64,000 nt of DNA, taken from assembly GCF_001270745.1 (NCBI RefSeq), contig NZ_KQ434755.1, forward strand, positions 166,542 to 230,541, read 5' to 3'. Under the pieces are notes generated by a model. It did not search any database, was not told where the DNA came from, and saw only the letters and a program-made list of their open reading frames with translations. The DNA comes from Jiangella muralis. GTDB lineage: Bacteria; Actinomycetota; Actinomycetes; Jiangellales; Jiangellaceae. Positions 28,766-36,814 of the stretch are shown here, piece by piece. A program made the position numbers and the translations under genes. The stretch's first letter is position 1, and every line of letters starts with the position of its first letter.

Positions 28766-29431
28766 TCAGATGATCTTCGGGAAGGCGATCAGCAGGCCCA
28801 CGCCTACGAGCAGCAACGTCGTCGCGCCACCGAGGACGACCCAGGTCAGCGTCGCCGACCGGAGGCGCTGCGACACCGCGGTGAAGAAGAGCACGAGCGC
28901 GAAGAGGACGGTCAGCAGCGTGTAGTCGTCGCCGCGCTGGTTGCTCTCCAGCGCCTTCGCGAACAGCGTGTCGGCACGTGCGTCGGACTCCTCGGCCTCG
29001 GCCGCGCCCGGCGGCTGGTACTCCGGTAGCGCGAACGGGCCCTTGGGCGCGTCGGGGTTCTCCAGCGGCCTCATCGCGATCCAGGCATCGAAGGCCACCG
29101 CGAAGTGGTCGGTGAACCGCGTCTCGACGAAATCGGTCAGCGCGTCGTCACCTTCGGCGACGGCCTGCACGTACACCGCGAAGACGTCGAGGTCGAAGTT
29201 CCGGGCCGCATCGGCCTCCGCATCGAAGCGCGACGCCTCGATCCGTGCCCCCGACGCCTGGGAGAAGGCGATGGACATCTCGCCGCCCCACTTGCTCGCC
29301 TCGAAGCCGCTCCACGCGGTGAGCACGGCCGTGACGGAGAGCAGGACGACCGCCACCAGTTCACGGGCACCCGCGCTCGCGTCGCCGCTCGCGTCGTCCT
29401 CGTCCTCGGCCTCGGCCTCGGGCACCGTCAA
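28766..29431 (-). CDS. Membrane protein of unknown function (DUF4337-like layout)
   Basis: 221 residues: an acidic cytosolic N-terminus, one helix (LVAVVLLSVTAVLTAWSGFEA), about 110 mostly polar residues predicted outside with many Asp and Ala, then two helices (YTLLTVLFALVLFFTAVS; WVVLGGATTLLLVGVGLLIAF). The SGFEASKWGGEMS segment after helix 1 is the most conserved-looking part. The arrangement matches DUF4337-type proteins. No function can be assigned. Confidence 0.75.
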   Translation of the reverse strand: MTVPEAEAEDEDDASGDASAGARELVAVVLLSVTAVLTAWSGFEASKWGGEMSIAFSQASGARIEASRFDAEADAARNFDLDVFAVYVQAVAEGDDALTDFVETRFTDHFAVAFDAWIAMRPLENPDAPKGPFALPEYQPPGAAEAEESDARADTLFAKALESNQRGDDYTLLTVLFALVLFFTAVSQRLRSATLTWVVLGGATTLLLVGVGLLIAFPKII

Positions 29432-29500
29432 CCTCCATGGTCCGACTGCACCTACGGTGCTGCTCGACCAGGGGGGCCGGCATCACCTCGTCCGGGTGAA

Positions 29501-30649
29501 TCAACCGCGGGCGGCCCACCGGCCGGTGATCGACCAGAGGTCGTAGGAGTACAGCGTGTCGCAGGTGGCCTGGCTCCAGTCGGGGTCGTCGATGGTGGGC
29601 AGGCTGGAGCAGGAGCTGGTGAAGACCACCTCGACGCCGCGGGCGTCGGCGAGCCGGCCGTGCCAGGTGCGCACCAGGCCGGCGTTGTGGTTGCGGGTGA
29701 ACCCGGTGAGGGCGCGGTCGAGGTCGCCCAGTGGCTGCCACGTGCCCGTGCCGGCGAGAAGATCCTTCAGGCTCAGGCGGGCGACCTGCACTGAAGGGCC
29801 GATCCACCACGGGTTGTCGGTGGGGTAGGGGTGCTGTTCGCGGACGACCACGACGTCCTGCCCGGCTCGGTCGAGGGCGAGGTCGAATCCGTTGAGGTAG
29901 TCGGGAGCGCCGTCGGCGCCGGTGAGTCCGTCCGTCGGCAGCAGGACGGGCGGGCTCACCCGCAGGCGCTCCACGTGCGTGAGGTCGACGACGCTGGCGT
30001 AGGCGCGGGTCGAGGTGTCGCCGCGGGTGTAGGCCAGGAGCACCCGCCCGGAGTTCCCGGTGAGCGCGACGGCGGTCGGCTGGCCGGCGCCCCACTGGTC
30101 GGTGCGCTCCGACGTCACGATCGGCTCGGGGTACTTGACCCAGGGCCCGTCCGGGTGGGTCGCGAAGGCGACGCCGACCTGGTTGTGCGCGCTGGCGTCG
30201 ACGTCGTTGCCCAGGTAGAACATCGCGTACGAGTAGCGCGTACCGCCGTACTGGAACCGTCCGGCGACGACGCTGGGGTCGCAGGTGTGGAAGCTGTCCC
30301 AGGCCGGAGCCGGTGCGGCGTGCAGGACCGACCTCGTCTCCGTCACGACCCCGTCGACGCGCTTGGTGAGGTAGATGTGGTCCTCGATCACCCGGGACTG
30401 GTCGTTGTGGCAGGACCAGATCCACTCGGTGTCGCCGTCGCGCACGACTGACGGCGCGTAGGTGTAGAACCCGGGCGCGGGCTGGTACACCGCGGCCAGC
30501 GAGGCGGGGTCCCAGGTGACCGGGTCGCGATCCGGTCGCGGGCTCGCGCCGTCCGGCGCCGCTGCCGTGCCCAGTGGCGCGAGCAGGGCGCCGACGCCCA
30601 GCGCGGCCGCCAGCATGCCGACTCGCCTGATGGTGCGGAAAGGTGCCAT
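29501..30649 (-). CDS. Secreted five-bladed propeller protein, GH43-like
   Basis: Exported protein with a signal peptide (RRVGMLAAALGVGALLAPLGTAAA) and a beta-propeller that resembles glycoside hydrolase 43/62/68 folds: repeated YAPSVVRDGDTEWIW, CDPSVVAGRF, YSYAMFYLGND, GVEVVFTSSCSSLP. The first-blade Asp usual in GH43 appears as Ala (YAPS), while the CDPSVV blade keeps Asp, so activity is uncertain. 382 residues from the ATG at 30649, preceded by GGAGG. It diverges from the nucleoside hydrolase operon across a promoter with two LacI-type operators, so it belongs to that regulon. Confidence 0.72.
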   Translation of the reverse strand: MAPFRTIRRVGMLAAALGVGALLAPLGTAAAPDGASPRPDRDPVTWDPASLAAVYQPAPGFYTYAPSVVRDGDTEWIWSCHNDQSRVIEDHIYLTKRVDGVVTETRSVLHAAPAPAWDSFHTCDPSVVAGRFQYGGTRYSYAMFYLGNDVDASAHNQVGVAFATHPDGPWVKYPEPIVTSERTDQWGAGQPTAVALTGNSGRVLLAYTRGDTSTRAYASVVDLTHVERLRVSPPVLLPTDGLTGADGAPDYLNGFDLALDRAGQDVVVVREQHPYPTDNPWWIGPSVQVARLSLKDLLAGTGTWQPLGDLDRALTGFTRNHNAGLVRTWHGRLADARGVEVVFTSSCSSLPTIDDPDWSQATCDTLYSYDLWSITGRWAARG

Positions 30650-30696
30650 CGAGGGCCTCCATTGTCCGTCGTGACAGGGCATCTACTCGTGCTGCG

Positions 30697-30708
30697 CTAT
30701 TCGAGTAG
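30697..30708. promoter_or_regulatory. LacI-type operator 1 (CTAyTCGArTAG)
   Basis: CTATTCGAGTAG is a 12-bp palindrome with the central CG typical of LacI operators. Its longer form CTATTCGAGTAGA is an exact inverted copy of the second operator. It lies on the side of the propeller-protein promoter; a half-site CTACTCG occurs at 30683-30689. Confidence 0.8.
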
Positions 30709-30716
30709 ATAGATGC

Positions 30717-30745
30717 TTGCGGCGGCGAGTCTACTCGAATAGCAT
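30717..30745 (+). promoter_or_regulatory. Promoter with LacI-type operator 2 for the nucleoside/ABC operon
   Basis: TTGCGG (30717-30722), 17 bases, then TAGCAT (30740-30745). Operator CTACTCGAATAG (30731-30742) covers the spacer and the start of the -10 box, an ideal position for repression. Transcription would begin about 60 bases upstream of the nucleoside hydrolase start. Confidence 0.75.
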
Positions 30746-30811
30746 GCGTCGACGGCGGGCGACGACGACCGCTTGCGAACACGGCGATGTGCCACCGGCA
30801 GACGGGAACCC

Positions 30812-31720
30812 ATGACCTACGACAGCTCGACGGCGCGGCCCGACGCGGACGTGGCCCGCTCCTCCTTCGCCCTCGACACCGACATCGGCACGGACGTCGA
30901 CGACCTGCTCGCCCTCGCGCTGGCCCTGGGCTCGCCCGAACTGGGCGTCACGGCCGTGACGACGGTGTACGGCGACGTGGACCTGCGCGCCCGGATCGTC
31001 GCGAAGGCGTTCGCCACGGCGCAACGCCCGGCGCCGCCGATCGCCGCGGGCGAGCCGGAGACGCTGTCCGGGCGGCCGGTGTGGTGGCCGGGGCACGAGG
31101 GCTCCACCATCGCCGACCTCGCCGAACAGCGCTACACGGCCACCAGGGACGCCGTCACGGAGCTCGCGGCCAGTGCGACCGTCGTCGCCATCGGCCCGCT
31201 CACGAACGTCGCCGTCGCCCTGCGCCGGCCCGGCCGGGTGACGCAGCGCGTCGTCATGATGGGCGGCGAGTTCCGGGCCGGCGTCGTCGAGCACAACGTC
31301 CGCTGCGACGTGACCGCGGCCGCCGAGGTCTTCGCGTCCGGCCTGGAGCTGCTGGCCGTCGGCCTCGACCAGACGAAGCGCATCCGGCTCGGACGGGCCG
31401 AGCTCGACGCCATCTCGCCCCGGGGGCCGCTCGGCGCGCTGATCGGCGCGGAGATGCGCCGCTTCTGGGCCTTCACCGATCAGGACTTCAACGTGCCGCA
31501 CGACCCCATCGCCGTGCTCACCCTCGCGCGTCCCGAGCTCTTCACGACCGAGCGCGGCACGATCACGGTCGAGACCGAGGGCGACGGCGCGGGAACGACC
31601 CGGTTCGCCGCCGACCCGGCGGGGCCGCACGAGGTGGTCGTCGACCTGGACGTGCCGCGGGTGACCGAGGAGATCGTGCACCGGATCCTCGCCGCGGCGC
31701 GGCCCGCCACCACCGCCTGA
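30812..31720 (+). CDS. Inosine/uridine-preferring nucleoside hydrolase
   Basis: Cleaves the N-glycosidic bond of a ribonucleoside to base and ribose. The calcium-binding motif is present as DTDIGTDVDD at about residues 22-31 (usual DTDxGxDDA). VVAIGPLTNVAVAL and MMGGEFRAG follow, with the C-terminal Asp in VPHDPIAVL. 302 residues from ATG 30812. First gene of an operon with a binding protein, two permeases and a ribokinase-like kinase, which fits uptake of a nucleoside, hydrolysis, and phosphorylation of the released sugar. Confidence 0.92.
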   Translation: MTYDSSTARPDADVARSSFALDTDIGTDVDDLLALALALGSPELGVTAVTTVYGDVDLRARIVAKAFATAQRPAPPIAAGEPETLSGRPVWWPGHEGSTIADLAEQRYTATRDAVTELAASATVVAIGPLTNVAVALRRPGRVTQRVVMMGGEFRAGVVEHNVRCDVTAAAEVFASGLELLAVGLDQTKRIRLGRAELDAISPRGPLGALIGAEMRRFWAFTDQDFNVPHDPIAVLTLARPELFTTERGTITVETEGDGAGTTRFAADPAGPHEVVVDLDVPRVTEEIVHRILAAARPATTA

Positions 31721-31756
31721 CACCCATCCCAGCATCGCTCGAAGAGGAGAAACGCC

Positions 31757-33067
31757 ATGGGAACGTCCACTACCCGGATCCTCCCATTCGCCGCCGCGAT
31801 CGGCGCGGGACTGCTGCTGCTCGCCGGCTGCGGCGGGTCGTCGACGGACGGCTCGGGTGGTGGTGGCGGCGACGAGGAGATCACCCTGACCTTCGCGAAC
31901 GCCGATCCGGCCGAGACCTGGGCCACGGTGATCGAGGGGTTCGAGGCGCAGCACCCGAACATCACCGTCAAGCAGCTCAACATTCCGTACGCGCAGTACA
32001 CGAGCACCATCAACCAGCGGATGGGTTCCGGCGGCGACGGGATCGACCTCATGGTCGTCGACGCCGGCGGCGCCGTGCTCGACTGGAACAACCGGGGCTA
32101 CCTGGCCGACATCACCGACCTGCGCGAGGACGCCGTCGCCGCGGCCGTGAGCGAGAGCATGGTCACCGCACGCGAGGTGGACGGGAAGCTGCTCGCGCTG
32201 GCGCCCTGGACCACCTCGCAGTTCCTCTACTACAACGTCGACGTCCTCGCCGCGGCCGGTGTCGAGCCGCCGCCCGGCGACCCGGCGACGCCGTGGACGT
32301 ACGAGCAGCTGACCGAGGCGGCGCGGACGGTCCAGAGTGCCGGTGCGGCGGAGTACCCGCTGCTGTTCGACCAGTGGGACACCTACTACCAGCTGCAGAT
32401 GATGGGCGTCTCCGCCGGGGGCGGCGACGGCATCGACGCCGACGGGGTGGTGGACTTCTCCGGCGACGGCTGGCAGCGCGCCCTGACCTGGTATCACGGC
32501 CTGTTCGAGGACGGGCTCTCGCCGCGCGGCATCACCAACGACAAGAACGGCGCGCTGTTCCAGGAGGGCAAGGGCGCCTTCATCATCTCCGGGCCGTGGG
32601 GCGTGAGCGTGGCGAACGCGGGCGGCATCAACTACGGAGTCGCGCCGGCGCCCTACTTCGAGGGCGGTGAACCGGCGACGTCCACGGACTCGTGGGCGGT
32701 GGGCATCTCGGCCAAGTCGGAGAACCTCGACGCCGCCAAGGAGTTCCTGCGCTACCTGACCATCGACCCGGCCGGCAACGCCCAGGCGGCCGAGGTGGCC
32801 GGCATCACGCCCACCAACAAGGAGGCGTTCGCGGCCTACGTCGAGGGGGTCGAGGCCTCGGCGGGTGCGGCGACGGCCGGCTTCGGGGCGATCCTGCAGT
32901 ACCAGCTCGAGAACAACGCCGTGCACCGCCCGGCCGTGGTCGGCTACAGCGTGTTCGAGCCGGGCGCCGGGCAGTTGTTCTCCGACATCCGCAACGGCTC
33001 CGATCCGGCCGAGCGTGCCGCGCAGGCCGACGAGGAGATCGGCGCCCAGATCGAGCGCTTGCGGTGA
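31757..33067 (+). CDS. ABC transporter substrate-binding lipoprotein (sugar family 1)
   Basis: Extracellular solute-binding lipoprotein of the importer encoded by the next two genes. Signal segment ends in lipobox LLAGC, followed by a Gly/Ser linker and EEITLTFANADPAETWATVIEGFEAQHPNI, the usual start of family 1 binding proteins. 436 residues. GAGGAG ribosome site before the ATG. The stop overlaps the first permease start (TGATG). Ligand inferred to be a nucleoside or related glycoside from the operon. Confidence 0.92.
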   Translation: MGTSTTRILPFAAAIGAGLLLLAGCGGSSTDGSGGGGGDEEITLTFANADPAETWATVIEGFEAQHPNITVKQLNIPYAQYTSTINQRMGSGGDGIDLMVVDAGGAVLDWNNRGYLADITDLREDAVAAAVSESMVTAREVDGKLLALAPWTTSQFLYYNVDVLAAAGVEPPPGDPATPWTYEQLTEAARTVQSAGAAEYPLLFDQWDTYYQLQMMGVSAGGGDGIDADGVVDFSGDGWQRALTWYHGLFEDGLSPRGITNDKNGALFQEGKGAFIISGPWGVSVANAGGINYGVAPAPYFEGGEPATSTDSWAVGISAKSENLDAAKEFLRYLTIDPAGNAQAAEVAGITPTNKEAFAAYVEGVEASAGAATAGFGAILQYQLENNAVHRPAVVGYSVFEPGAGQLFSDIRNGSDPAERAAQADEEIGAQIERLR

Positions 33068-33996
33068 TGCGCGCGGCGACGGCGACCCGGCGGACGGCCG
33101 CGCGGCCGGCCGGGTCGGGTCGCCGGCGGCGCCGGTCCGTCCGGACCACGCTGGTGGCCCTCGCCATGCTCAGCCCCGCGCTCATCGCCCTGGTGCTGAT
33201 GCGGGTCGTGCCGATGATCAGCGCGGTGAGCGAGAGCTTCCGGCACGTCTCGCTGGCGACCGGCGCATCGGAGTTCGACGGCCTCTCGAACTACACCTAT
33301 CTGCTCACGGACTCCGGGTTCCACTCGGTGCTCGTGGTGACGCTCGTCTTCAACCTCGTCCTCAATCCCGCGATCGTGCTGCTGTCGACGGCGCTCGCGC
33401 TGCTCACCGCGCAGCGGCTGCCCCTCGTCGGGCTGTGGCGCTCGATGATCTTCGTGCCCGCCGCCGTGCCGGGCGCGGTGGTGGCCCTCATCTGGAGCAC
33501 CGCGCTGCAGCCGGACGGCCTCGTCAACGCCCTGCTGGAGGTCGTGGGCCTGCCGCCGCAGCCGTTCCTGACGTCGGCGAGCCAGGCGGCGTTCTCCATC
33601 GGCATCATGGTCACCTGGGGCGCCCTCGGGTACTGGATGATCTTCGTGATCGCCGGGCTCAAGGACATCCCCGACTCGCTGTACGAGGCGGCGGCGCTCG
33701 ACGGCGCGGGGTGGTGGCGCCGGCTGTTCTCGATCACGCTCCCGCTGCTCAAGCGGCCGATGGCGTTCGTCCTGATCGCCTGCACGGTGGGCTCGTTCCT
33801 GTTGTTCGCGCCGGTGCAGATCCTGACGAAGGGCGGCCCGAACGGGTCGACGAACCTGATCATGTTCGACATCTACAACCGGACCTACCTGCTCGGCGAC
33901 GTGGGCGTCGGGCAGGCGGAGGTCGTCATCCTCATGCTGCTGCTCGCCGTCATCGTGGCCGTCCAGTTCCGGCTGCTCAGGGAGGAGAAGGCATGA
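33067..33996 (+). CDS. ABC transporter permease (MalF/UgpA type)
   Basis: Membrane subunit of the carbohydrate-type importer, 309 residues with six hydrophobic helices after a basic N-terminus. The EAA loop that contacts the ATPase is DSLYEAAALDGAGWWRRLFSITLPLL. The start shares a base with the binding-protein stop, and the stop overlaps the next permease by four bases. No ATPase gene is in the operon; a shared MsiK-type ATPase encoded elsewhere is the usual actinomycete solution. Confidence 0.92.
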   Translation: MRAATATRRTAARPAGSGRRRRRSVRTTLVALAMLSPALIALVLMRVVPMISAVSESFRHVSLATGASEFDGLSNYTYLLTDSGFHSVLVVTLVFNLVLNPAIVLLSTALALLTAQRLPLVGLWRSMIFVPAAVPGAVVALIWSTALQPDGLVNALLEVVGLPPQPFLTSASQAAFSIGIMVTWGALGYWMIFVIAGLKDIPDSLYEAAALDGAGWWRRLFSITLPLLKRPMAFVLIACTVGSFLLFAPVQILTKGGPNGSTNLIMFDIYNRTYLLGDVGVGQAEVVILMLLLAVIVAVQFRLLREEKA

Positions 33997-34829
33997 GGCG
34001 CTCGCGCGGCGGGACGGTCGTCCTCACGGCCGCGGCGATCCTCGCCGCGCTCGCGGTCTTCCTCCCGGTGTGGTGGGTGTTCGTCTCGTCCACCCGGCCG
34101 GGCAACAGCTACGTCGAGAACATGACGCCGTTGTCGTGGCTCGCGTTCGTGCCGGTGGGCGGCGACCTCACGAACTACTCCGGGCTGTTGTCCGGGCCGT
34201 TCCTCACCGGTCTGTTCAACAGCTTCCTGGTGGCCGGCCTCACCATCGCGCTCGGCCTGGCCATCGCGGTGCCCGCGGCGTACGCCCTCGCGACGATCGA
34301 CTTCCCGGGGCGCGGCGTCGTGTTCACCTTCATCGTCGTGGTGGCCATGATCCCGTTCGACGCCATCGCGATCCCGCTGTCGAGCCTGTTCCAGGACTGG
34401 CACCTGAGCGACTCCTACGCGGGCCTGGTGCTGCCCGCGCTGGCCAACGGCTTCGCGATCTTCGTCCTGCGGCAGTTCTTCCTGGGCATCCCGGCGGAAC
34501 TGCTCGAGGCCGCGGAGGTCGACGGGCTCGGACGCATCGCCACGCTGTGGCGCATCGTCCTGCCGTTGTCGAAGCCCGCGCTCATCGGCGCCGGCATGAT
34601 GCTCTTCCTGTCGCAGTGGCAGGCCTACCTGTGGCCGCTGCTCATCGGGACCTCGCCGGAACGACAGCTCGCGCCGATCGCCCTGGCCAACCTCAGCACG
34701 CTGTTCACCGTCGACCTCGGGCAGATCTTCGCCGGCTCCTTCGTGCTGACGATCATCCCGATGGTGCTGTTGCTGTTCTTCCAGAAGCAGTACACGGAGT
34801 CGTTGTCGACGACGGGGCTCAAGGGATGA
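33993..34829 (+). CDS. ABC transporter permease (MalG/UgpE type)
   Basis: Second membrane subunit, 278 residues, six helices. The EAA loop is ELLEAAEVDGLGRIATLWRIVLPLSKPAL. The periplasmic loop after helix 1 (STRPGNSYVENMTPLSW) is typical of this position. The ATG overlaps the previous stop and the kinase start overlaps its own stop, so the whole operon is translationally coupled. Confidence 0.92.
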   Translation: MRRSRGGTVVLTAAAILAALAVFLPVWWVFVSSTRPGNSYVENMTPLSWLAFVPVGGDLTNYSGLLSGPFLTGLFNSFLVAGLTIALGLAIAVPAAYALATIDFPGRGVVFTFIVVVAMIPFDAIAIPLSSLFQDWHLSDSYAGLVLPALANGFAIFVLRQFFLGIPAELLEAAEVDGLGRIATLWRIVLPLSKPALIGAGMMLFLSQWQAYLWPLLIGTSPERQLAPIALANLSTLFTVDLGQIFAGSFVLTIIPMVLLLFFQKQYTESLSTTGLKG

Positions 34830-35734
34830 CCGCGCCGGTCGTGGTCGTGGGCTCGCTCAACGTGGACCGCACGTACCGGGTGCGGCGGCTGCCCGCGGCG
34901 GGGCACACGATCCACGCGCGGAGCCGCTCGACGGCGGCGGGCGGGAAGGGCGCGAACCAGGCCGTCGCCGCGGCACTCCTCGGCGCCGACGTCGCGCTCG
35001 TGGGCGCCGTGGGCGACGACCAGGGCGGCGACGACCTGGTGGAGTCGGTCGCCGCGGCGGGGGTCGACGTCACGGGCATCGTGCGGGTGGACGCGCCGAC
35101 GGGCGAGGCCGTCGTCCTCGTCGACGCGGACGCCGAGAACCTGATCGTCGTCAGCGGCGGGGCGAACCTGTGCCTCGACGCCGCGGCGGTGACCTCGGCC
35201 GTGCGGGCCGCCCGGTTCGTCGTCGCCGGCTTCGAGGTGCCCGACGACGCCGTGCTCGCCGCCGCGGCCCGGGCCCGGGAGCTCGGCGCGCGCTTCGTCC
35301 TCAACCCGTCGCCGATGCGGCGGCTGCCCGCCGGACTGCTCGGACCGGGCGCGCTGCTCGTGGTGAACGAGCACGAGCTCGCGATGCTGGCCGGCGGCGA
35401 CGCGACGGTGGGCGAGCGGGCCCGCGCGGCGAGCGGGCGGCTCGGCGGCTGTGACGTCCTGGTGACGCTGGGCGCGCGGGGAGCGCTCCTCCACGAGGCG
35501 TCGACCGGTCACCCGGCCGAGATCGTCGCGCCGCGGGTCGACGCGGTGGACACCACCGGGTGCGGCGACGCGTTCATGGGCGCCCTGGTGGCCGGGCTGG
35601 CAGCCGACCTGGACCCGGCCGCCGCCGCGACCCGGGCCGTCGAGGCCGGCGCGTTCGCGGCGACGCGGCCCGGGGCGCAGAGTTCCTATCCGACGTCAGA
35701 GGAGCTCACCCGGTGGCGCCGCGACCGTCAGTGA
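34826..35734 (+). CDS. PfkB-family sugar kinase, ribokinase-like
   Basis: Phosphorylates the sugar released by the nucleoside hydrolase, most likely ribose to ribose 5-phosphate. Substrate-binding VVGSLNVDRTYRV and GGKGANQAVAAALLGA, then the anion-hole motif DTTGCGDAFMGAL with the catalytic Asp. Most ribokinases read TTGAGD there; the Cys is a mild variation. 302 residues. Its end overlaps the convergent LacI gene by 7 bases. Confidence 0.9.
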   Translation: MTAPVVVVGSLNVDRTYRVRRLPAAGHTIHARSRSTAAGGKGANQAVAAALLGADVALVGAVGDDQGGDDLVESVAAAGVDVTGIVRVDAPTGEAVVLVDADAENLIVVSGGANLCLDAAAVTSAVRAARFVVAGFEVPDDAVLAAAARARELGARFVLNPSPMRRLPAGLLGPGALLVVNEHELAMLAGGDATVGERARAASGRLGGCDVLVTLGARGALLHEASTGHPAEIVAPRVDAVDTTGCGDAFMGALVAGLAADLDPAAAATRAVEAGAFAATRPGAQSSYPTSEELTRWRRDRQ

Positions 35735-36747
35735 CCCGGCGGGCAGCCGCACGAGGCGCGCACCACGAGGCGGACGGGGACGAGGCCGGCCGCGGCGGGC
35801 GTCGCCCGGCCCAGGACCGCCCGCAGCGCCGCATCCGCGATGGCCGGGACGGGCTGTTCGACGGCGGTGAGCGGCGGGTCGCTGAACACGGCGTCGTCGG
35901 TGCCGTCGAACGAGACGACGGCGAGGTCGTGCGGCACCGAGATGCCGAGCTCGCGGGCAGCGGCGAGCAGGCCGAGCGCCTGCACGTCGGAGGCGACGAA
36001 CACGGCGTCGGGCCGGGGCGCCCGCGTCAGGAGATCGATCGCCGCCTCATGGCCGGCGACCCGGCTGTACTCCGCGGTCCGGAGCAGGTCGGGTTCGGCC
36101 GGCAGCCCGGCCGCCGACAGCGTGGCCGCCCAGCCCGCGCGCCGTTCGTCGGCGCCGGGTGCGCCTTCTCGTCCGCCCAGGTGCGCGATGCGGCGCAGCC
36201 CGTGCTCGACCAGGTGGGTCACGGCGAGCCGCGCGCCGCCCTCGTTGTCGACGATGACGGACAGCTGGCCGGGCTGGCTGCGCTGGTTGAGGTACACCGT
36301 CGGCGTGCCGTTGACGTCGGCCATCGAGTCCGGGTCGAGGCTGACGATGATCAGGCCGTCGATCTGGTGGCTCACCAGGGACTCGATCTGCGCGCGCTCG
36401 CGGTCGGGATCGTCGTCGGAGTCGCCGAGCAGCAGGGCGTAGCCGGCCGTGAACGCCTGGTTCGACAGCTCGCGCGCCAGCGCCCCGAAGTAGGTGTTGC
36501 TGACGTCCGGGACGACGAGGCCGACGGCCTGGGCGCGTTGAAGGCGCAGCGCCCGGGCGACGGCGTTGGGGCGGTAGTCGAGCTCGCGCATCGCCGCCAG
36601 CACCTTCTCGCGGGTGGCGGCGGCCACCGGGCGCGGGCCGTCGTTGGTGACGTAGCTGACGACGGCCGTGCTCACCCCGGCCAGCCGGGCGACGTCGGTC
36701 CGCGTGGGTGCGCGTCGGCGCTGGGTGTGGCCGGAAGAGTCGTTCAT
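35728..36747 (-). CDS. LacI-family repressor of the nucleoside/propeller regulon
   Basis: HTH at about residues 14-60 (TRTDVARLAGVSTAVVSYVTND, then the hinge helix PNAVARALR), followed by a periplasmic-binding-like effector domain (VGLVVPDVSNTYFGALARELSN; FVASDVQALGLLAAARELG). 339 residues from the ATG at 36747; the longer frame runs through its own operator. The same 12-bp palindrome lies upstream of this gene and in the 30.7 kb divergent promoter, so autoregulation and control of both transcription units are predicted. A ribose- or nucleoside-like inducer is inferred. Confidence 0.92.
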   Translation of the reverse strand: MNDSSGHTQRRRAPTRTDVARLAGVSTAVVSYVTNDGPRPVAAATREKVLAAMRELDYRPNAVARALRLQRAQAVGLVVPDVSNTYFGALARELSNQAFTAGYALLLGDSDDDPDRERAQIESLVSHQIDGLIIVSLDPDSMADVNGTPTVYLNQRSQPGQLSVIVDNEGGARLAVTHLVEHGLRRIAHLGGREGAPGADERRAGWAATLSAAGLPAEPDLLRTAEYSRVAGHEAAIDLLTRAPRPDAVFVASDVQALGLLAAARELGISVPHDLAVVSFDGTDDAVFSDPPLTAVEQPVPAIADAALRAVLGRATPAAAGLVPVRLVVRASCGCPPGH

Positions 36748-36775
36748 CGAAACCTGCGCCTTTCGTCGTGCGACG

Positions 36776-36805
36776 AGTATAGGAGCACGGTATCTATTCG
36801 AGTAG
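36776..36805. promoter_or_regulatory. LacI-type operator 3 and lacI-side promoter
   Basis: CTATTCGAGTAG at 36794-36805 (extended palindrome TCTATTCGAGTAGA) lies 9 bases before the start of the rightward gene and upstream of the leftward LacI gene. On the minus strand a TATACT -10 box occupies 36781-36776, so the operator would cover the -35 region of the repressor gene. Confidence 0.75.
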
Positions 36806-36814
36806 AGTCCTGCC